DNA from: Psychrobacillus mangrovi
GTDB taxonomy: Bacteria; Bacillota; Bacilli; Bacillales_A; Planococcaceae
Direction: 5' to 3'
DNA length: 64,000 nt
NCBI RefSeq assembly: GCF_037104765.1
Contig: NZ_JBAWSY010000004.1
Span: forward strand, 124,001-188,000
Numbering within the stretch: position 1 is the stretch's first letter; the number at the start of each line of letters is the position of its first letter. Of the stretch, positions 62,381 through 64,000 are shown in pieces. The translations under genes were made by a program, and so were the position numbers. The notes beneath the pieces were generated by a model. That model saw nothing but the letters and a program-made list of their open reading frames with translations, was not told the DNA's origin and did not search any database.

Positions 62381-62432
62381 AAAAAGAAAAGGCCTTTTCC
62401 TCAATTGGAGGAATGGGCTTTTTCTTTTTTTT
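62381..62432. terminator. Strong hairpin terminator without an obvious gene
   Basis: AAAAAGAAAAGGCCTTTTCC pairs with the complementary GGAAT..GGGCTTTTTCTTTTT stretch around the loop AATT. T residues follow on the plus strand. No coding frame precedes it on the plus strand in 62160-62380, so it may end a small RNA. Confidence 0.65.
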
Positions 62433-62513
62433 GGATTTAGAATAGGTCTATACTATATAAAAAGCAGCCTATGATTCTAGTTCATTTAAACTGGAAGAAT
62501 AGGCTGCTTTTAA

Positions 62514-63329
62514 TTATTTTAATTGCCATAAAACGTTGTCTTCAATAATGAGTCTTTCAACTTCTTGGAGTAATAGACGTTTCTTTAATTCACGCTCGGC
62601 TTGTTGTTCAGATATATTATAATAGCAAGCTATTTCACTAGTAGATAATGAGTAGAAATAGTCAAATAACTTTTCTAGAGTAGGCGGTTGTTGTTTCTTA
62701 GGTTCTTCGTAAAGCATTTCAGATAATATTTGTACATATATTTCATAAGGATAAATGCCGGACACTTTAATACCTTCATCTTCTATATTTTCATTGAAGA
62801 AAACGATGCTTGGAAAAGACGTTACTTCCATTTCACTTGTTATCGATAAATCATTTTGAAACGAACGTGCACATTCTTTTGACTGAAAATCATTTGTAAA
62901 TTCTTTCACATCAATTTTAACTTCGTTTGCTAGATCTTGAAGTACAGAGAAAGAGGTTACGTTTCTAGTTTTTAGAAAGAGATGTTCTTGTAATTTATTG
63001 AAATAACGTAGTGCAGCTTTCTTGCCTTGAAACTCTGCAGCTTTTACTGCAATAGAAGGGAATACAGGATGTTCTATTTCAGATACATCGTAATTGTTTT
63101 TTAGTATTTGTTCCTTAGGTCTTTTGCAAACATTGTTCAATTTACTAAGTTGCGTACTGAGAACTGTACGAACTGTAAAATACTGACCATATTCCACTTG
63201 CAATTTCCGAATGATTGGTTGCAAATCCCAACAAGCTGAACAAAGAGGATCAAGAAAGATATACATTTCAATTGGCTTGTTTACTATTGAAGGCGCAATC
63301 GTTTCAGTCGGAATTTGTATTCTTGTCAC
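62514..63329 (-). CDS. spxH: SpxH (YjbH), ClpXP adaptor for Spx
   Basis: DsbA-like thioredoxin-fold protein of 271 residues that presents Spx to ClpXP. The N-terminal CSAC motif gives Cys30 and Cys33 (DPLCSACW), and a late VTSFPSIVFF segment holds the cis-proline. The C-terminal part (about 225-271) is helical. Starts at GTG 63329 with GAGGAGGAA; it overlaps the stop of yjbI by four bases, so both are one operon. Confidence 0.93.
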   Translation of the reverse strand: MTRIQIPTETIAPSIVNKPIEMYIFLDPLCSACWDLQPIIRKLQVEYGQYFTVRTVLSTQLSKLNNVCKRPKEQILKNNYDVSEIEHPVFPSIAVKAAEFQGKKAALRYFNKLQEHLFLKTRNVTSFSVLQDLANEVKIDVKEFTNDFQSKECARSFQNDLSITSEMEVTSFPSIVFFNENIEDEGIKVSGIYPYEIYVQILSEMLYEEPKKQQPPTLEKLFDYFYSLSTSEIACYYNISEQQAERELKKRLLLQEVERLIIEDNVLWQLK

Positions 63330-63724
63330 ATTTTTTCCTCCTCATGACTCATTTGATTGACCATGTGGTTGGCAGTAAGTACAAGTCTTCTATAAAAATT
63401 ATCACGGAACTTTCCTTCGAGGCCTACTTTGTCCATTGCATCACTCATGCAAGAAAGCCAGGCTTCTGCACGTTCCGGTGTGATAGGGAATGGATTATGG
63501 CGCATCTTCATCATTGGATGTCCGTGTTCTTCCGTATATAAATTAGGACCACCTAAATATTGAGTTAAAAATTGTTTTTGTTTTCTTGCTGTTTCAGTTA
63601 AATCATTTGGGAAAATTGGCTTCAGCTTAGGATGTTTTGCTACATTACCGTAGAATGTATCGACTAGCTCTGATAATTTTTCAGCTCCGATTTCATCATA
63701 AGGAAGAATTAGTTTGTCTGTCAT
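63326..63724 (-). CDS. yjbI: Truncated haemoglobin YjbI (group II)
   Basis: 132 residues of the 2-over-2 globin fold. The proximal His lies in MRHNPFPIT, and GGPNLYTEEHGHPMM matches the group II globin pattern. Relatives reduce oxygen or NO species and have been linked to SpxH redox protection. AAGGAGTC before ATG 63724. Confidence 0.93.
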   Translation of the reverse strand: MTDKLILPYDEIGAEKLSELVDTFYGNVAKHPKLKPIFPNDLTETARKQKQFLTQYLGGPNLYTEEHGHPMMKMRHNPFPITPERAEAWLSCMSDAMDKVGLEGKFRDNFYRRLVLTANHMVNQMSHEEEKM

Positions 63725-63813
63725 CTTTCTGACTCCTTTGCTTAGCTCTATTTATATTCTATCAATCTGCATCAAATATCTCAAACAATTAGACTGTGCT
63801 GAAAGTAAGTGCC

Positions 63814-63844
63814 ATAAAAAAACGACCACTAGTTGAGGTCGTTT
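63814..63844 (-). terminator. Terminator of cwlQ
   Basis: AAACGACC (63820-63827) / GGTCGTTT (63837-63844); on the minus strand seven T residues follow. Confidence 0.85.
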
Positions 63845-63883
63845 CATTATGGATTTATCATGTGGTCGTGTGAAGTAATAAAT

Positions 63884-64000
63884 TTAAGCTTGGAAGTAAT
63901 TCATCACTTTTTGGACATAGTTTTGCGTTTCTTTATACGGTGGAATTCCGTCATATTTTTTGACGGCACCGGGTCCAGCATTATATGCAGCAAGAGCTGT
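63884..64000 (-). CDS. cwlQ: Lytic transglycosylase CwlQ (YjbJ), C-terminal fragment
   Basis: Reading leftwards from the window edge, 38 codons to the stop at 63884-63886 give TALAAYNAGPGAVKKYDG followed by IPPYKETQNYVQKVMNYF. AAYNAGPGAV and the ETQNYV segment are hallmarks of the SLT (lytic transglycosylase) domain. Position beside yjbI matches B. subtilis yjbJ/cwlQ. The rest of the gene lies outside the window. Confidence 0.88.
   Translation of the reverse strand, partial: TALAAYNAGPGAVKKYDGIPPYKETQNYVQKVMNYFQA

Noticed and set aside
63215..63541. 108-codon plus-strand frame
   Set aside because: Antisense to spxH and yjbI, both strong assignments.

Overview
The window is AT-rich chromosomal DNA of an endospore-forming Bacillales bacterium. 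Gene content and order look like Bacillaceae/Planococcaceae (Psychrobacillus-, Sporosarcina- or Lysinibacillus-like), but the genus is an inference. The main evidence is block-by-block agreement with Bacillus subtilis gene order: secA-prfB-yvjA-cccB-ftsEX-ctpB-minJ-csbA; addBA; yisKL; yitS/U/V/W; fabH-fabF-app-trpS-opp-spx-mecA-coiA-pepF-yjbH(spxH)-yjbI-yjbJ(cwlQ). The window opens inside secA and closes inside cwlQ.

Layout. 1-13.5 kb: protein export and translation (secA, prfB with its programmed +1 frameshift), a chemoreceptor, a YitT-type membrane protein, cytochrome c-551, the FtsEX division transporter with an adjacent M23 murein hydrolase, a ResA-like thioredoxin, CtpB protease, the division-site protein MinJ and CsbA. 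13.5-18.9 kb: a repeat-rich accessory stretch with a SAM-riboswitch-controlled M20 amidohydrolase, AzlCD exporter, a VTT-domain protein and a type I signal peptidase. 18.9-28.9 kb: AddB/AddA recombination nuclease, a DUF418 protein, YisK, YisL and a very small membrane protein. 29-37.4 kb: a membrane-anchored GH13-like protein with degenerate catalytic motifs, a DUF3231 protein, the yitSU / yitVW divergent pair, an Fnr-like regulator and a ClpB that lacks its N domain and sits behind a CtsR operator. 38-56 kb: fatty acid initiation (FabH/FabF with a FapR-like operator), two complete oligopeptide ABC transporters (app and opp) around a T-box-controlled trpS, and a DUF4015 hydrolase. 56.6-64 kb: Spx with two adaptor proteins, MecA and SpxH, plus CoiA, PepF, truncated haemoglobin and the end of CwlQ.

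How the genes work together. The right part joins peptide uptake (App, Opp), intracellular peptide cleavage (PepF), and the proteolysis-controlled stress and competence circuit (Spx, MecA, SpxH, CoiA). The ClpB chaperone at 35-37 kb is predicted to answer to the same CtsR repressor that usually governs the Clp proteases used by those adaptors. The left part is centred on cell division and envelope processing (FtsEX, M23 hydrolase, MinJ, CtpB).

The most unusual signal is not a gene. Four intergenic sites carry arrays in which a short locus-specific word recurs every 20-21 bp (about two helical turns). Three of them start just after a Rho-independent terminator, and the word differs at each site. 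A second layer is a family of about 120-bp palindromic elements (five copies) and a distantly similar second family (two copies).
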